Shown here piece by piece: positions 62,578 to 64,000 of a stretch of 64,000 nt of DNA. The position numbers and the translations under genes were made by a program. The stretch's first letter is position 1. Each line of letters begins with the position of its first letter. A model generated the notes under the pieces. The model worked only from the letters and a program-made list of their open reading frames with translations, was not told the DNA's origin and did no database searches. The DNA lies in assembly GCA_006218045.1 (NCBI GenBank), contig VBWB01000029.1:42242-106241 (forward strand), written 5' to 3'. The stretch comes from Stygiobacter sp. (GTDB taxonomy: Bacteria > Pseudomonadota > Alphaproteobacteria > Rhodospirillales > Magnetospirillaceae).

Positions 62578-63897
62578 ATGAGCAACCGTCTGAGCCCGCC
62601 GTCGCGCGATATGCTGGACCCCATCGAGATCGCCAGCCGCGACGAAATCACCGCCCTTCAGTTGGAACGGCTGAAATGGTCGGTGCGCCACACCTATGAC
62701 AACGTCGCCCATTATCGGGCCAAATGCGACACCAAGGGTGTGCACCCCGACGATCTGAAAAGCCTTGCCGATCTGGCCAAGTTCCCCTTCACCACCAAGG
62801 AGGATCTGCGCCAGACCTATCCCTTCGGGCTGTTCGCCACGCCCATGGACAAGATCGTCCGCATCCACGCCAGTTCCGGCACCACCGGCAAGCCCACCGT
62901 GGTCGGCTATACCAAAAACGACATCGACACCTGGGCCAACATGGTGGCGCGCTCCATCCGCGCCTCGGGCGGGCGGCCCGGCCACAAGGTGCAGATCGCC
63001 TATGGCTATGGCCTGTTCACCGGCGGTCTTGGCGCCCATTACGGGGCCGAGCGTCTGGGCTGCGCCGTCATCCCCATGTCCGGCGGCCAGACGGAAAAGC
63101 AGGTGCAGTTGATCCGCGATTTCGAGCCCGACATCATCATGGTTACCCCCAGCTACATGCTGGTGGTCCTCGATGAGATGGAACGCCAGGGCCTGGACCC
63201 GCGCGACAGTTCGTTGAAGGTGGGCATCTTCGGCGCCGAGCCGTGGACCGGGGCCATGCGCGAGGAAATCGAGAAGCGGGCCGGCATCGACGCGGTGGAT
63301 ATCTATGGCCTGTCGGAAGTGATGGGGCCGGGCGTCGCCAATGAATGCCTGGAAACCAAGGACGGCCCGCATATCTGGGAAGACCATTTCTATCCCGAAA
63401 TCATCAACCCGGAAACCGGCGAGCCGGTGGCCGATGGCGAGCAGGGCGAGTTGGTCTTCACCACGCTGACCAAGGAAGGCCTGCCGGTCATCCGCTATCG
63501 CACCCGCGACCTGACCCGACTGCTGCCGGGCACGGCGCGGTCGTTCCGGCGCATGGACAAGATCACCGGGCGTTCCGACGACATGCTGATCATCAGGGGC
63601 GTCAATGTCTTCCCCACCCAGATCGAGGAACAGATGCTGAAGGATGTGCGGCTGTCGCCGCATTATCAGATCGAGGTGTTCCGCGACGGCCACATGGACG
63701 GTCTGATCGTCAACGTCGAACCCCGGCCCGAATTGTTTCTGGACGACGCGGCCATGGCCGACATCTCCAAGACCTTGTCCGGCCACATCAAAAGCCTGGT
63801 CGGCATCAGCACCAAGGTCCGCGTGCTCGACCCCAACACCATCCCGCGCTCCATGGGCAAGGCCAAGCGGGTGATCGACAACCGGCCCAAGCCTTAA
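62578..63897 (+). CDS. paaK: Phenylacetate-CoA ligase
   Basis: A 439-residue adenylate-forming ligase that activates phenylacetate to phenylacetyl-CoA with ATP, the entry step of the pathway. The P-loop HASSGTTGKPTVVGYT, AYGYGLFTGGLGAHYGAE, the FGAEPWT and DIYGLSEVMGPGVANEC segments, and the C-terminal GRSDDMLIIRGVNVFPTQIE are diagnostic. AGGGAGG precedes the ATG by about 8 bases. Last visible gene of the paa operon; the remaining 103 bases of the window hold hairpins only. Confidence 0.97.
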   Translation: MSNRLSPPSRDMLDPIEIASRDEITALQLERLKWSVRHTYDNVAHYRAKCDTKGVHPDDLKSLADLAKFPFTTKEDLRQTYPFGLFATPMDKIVRIHASSGTTGKPTVVGYTKNDIDTWANMVARSIRASGGRPGHKVQIAYGYGLFTGGLGAHYGAERLGCAVIPMSGGQTEKQVQLIRDFEPDIIMVTPSYMLVVLDEMERQGLDPRDSSLKVGIFGAEPWTGAMREEIEKRAGIDAVDIYGLSEVMGPGVANECLETKDGPHIWEDHFYPEIINPETGEPVADGEQGELVFTTLTKEGLPVIRYRTRDLTRLLPGTARSFRRMDKITGRSDDMLIIRGVNVFPTQIEEQMLKDVRLSPHYQIEVFRDGHMDGLIVNVEPRPELFLDDAAMADISKTLSGHIKSLVGISTKVRVLDPNTIPRSMGKAKRVIDNRPKP

Positions 63898-63905
63898 CAG
63901 AGTAC

Positions 63906-63925
63906 GGAAAAACACCCATTTTTCC
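63906..63925 (+). terminator. Possible terminator after paaK
   Basis: GGAAAAA and TTTTTCC form a 7-bp stem with a 6-base loop 9 bases after the paaK stop. Stem is AT-rich, so strength is uncertain. Confidence 0.45.
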
Positions 63926-63926
63926 T

Positions 63927-64000
63927 TCGTCATACCCGCGCAGGCGGGTATCCAGGAGTCGCGGAAAAGGTGGTGGTGCACCCTCTGGACTCCCGCCTTC
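63927..64000. repeat. Edge of a palindromic intergenic repeat
   Basis: TACCCGC/GCGGGTA (63933-63950) is followed by TCCAGGAGTC, and GACTCCCGCC appears at the window end, so an inverted arm is beginning. The pattern resembles the common bacterial CCCGCG-n-GCGGG-TCCAG intergenic repeats. It is cut by the window edge. Confidence 0.5.

Noticed and set aside
1..64000. CRISPR arrays, tRNA or rRNA genes, insertion sequences, prophage genes
   Set aside because: Intergenic stretches were read for regular spaced repeats, cloverleaf patterns and transposase or integrase motifs; none was found.

Overview
The window is GC-rich, densely packed chromosomal DNA. Its gene content fits an alphaproteobacterium of the Rhodospirillales, most like Magnetospirillum or Phaeospirillum: a cobalt-early style cobalamin operon, an intracellular polyhydroxybutyrate depolymerase, a hybrid malic enzyme, ThyX, TIGR02186/TauE, GlnD, and a phenylacetate catabolon using stand-alone PaaN. 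This placement is inferred from protein content alone. No rRNA, tRNA, CRISPR array, transposase or phage gene was seen.

Layout. (1) 1-5926: a partial, relatively AT-rich membrane protein at the edge, then a mostly minus-strand housekeeping block (ppa, ald, an AmpG-like transporter, HNH nuclease, carboxylesterase), with gluQ facing it on the plus strand and a 64-residue membrane protein convergent with gluQ. (2) 6031-20331: cobalamin synthesis. cobO, a SYLF-domain protein and cobQ read right and meet a convergent cobD/cbiB. A second, very tight operon follows: cbiX, a two-domain CobH fusion, cobL, cobI, a CbiG-CobJ fusion, cobM, cobA, a DsbD_2-type membrane protein, a SCO copper chaperone, and cobB. 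Several joints are 4-base ATGA overlaps. CbiX and CbiG together point to early cobalt insertion although the other genes are usually given aerobic (Cob) names. (3) 20479-24099: PHB depolymerase, a UPF0260 protein, a YgjP-like metalloprotease and a Bcr/CflA efflux pump. (4) 24089-34738: a degenerate GGDEF/EAL-like protein, a broken PBP1A gene, a ribbon-helix-helix protein, xanthine phosphoribosyltransferase, a gamma-glutamyltransferase-like protein, a zinc-ribbon protein, a PhoR-like kinase with no partner in the window, maeB and a stress-type membrane protein. (5) 34926-43386: mutS with an overlapping 28-codon membrane ORF, glnD, murJ, a 224-base multi-hairpin element, and trpS. (6) 43387-49587: DUF2333, TauE, TIGR02186, Usp, nfuA, a Bax-like glucosaminidase, a lipoprotein and an EI24 protein; two copies of a 115-base palindromic repeat lie here. 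(7) 49739-55038: adenosine kinase, typA, a DUF2786-like protein, a cNMP-domain protein, a COQ10/RatA-like protein and thyX. (8) 55193-63897: phenylacetate catabolism, with paaN-paaY reading left and paaF-G-H-I-J-K reading right from a shared control region that carries a perfect 11-bp inverted repeat. The ring epoxidase genes paaABCDE are not in the window.

The phenylacetate genes cover activation (PaaK), isomerisation of the epoxide (PaaG), semialdehyde oxidation (PaaN) and beta-oxidation-like steps (PaaF, PaaH, PaaJ), with thioesterases (PaaI, and by family knowledge PaaY) as salvage enzymes. The cobalamin genes cover most corrin-ring methylations, cobalt insertion, both amidation enzymes, adenosylation and aminopropanol attachment; the precorrin-6 reductase, the CbiD/CobF deacylase-methylase step and nucleotide-loop assembly must be elsewhere.

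The most unusual items are the PBP1A gene that has lost its reading frame and its KTG lysine at one point, the two dispersed hairpin repeats, the 13-bp-bounded multi-hairpin element before trpS, the uncharacterised domain fused to CobH, the 28-residue ORF coupled to mutS, and a minus-strand terminator-like hairpin with no gene in front of it upstream of mutS. None amounts to a clearly new multi-gene system.
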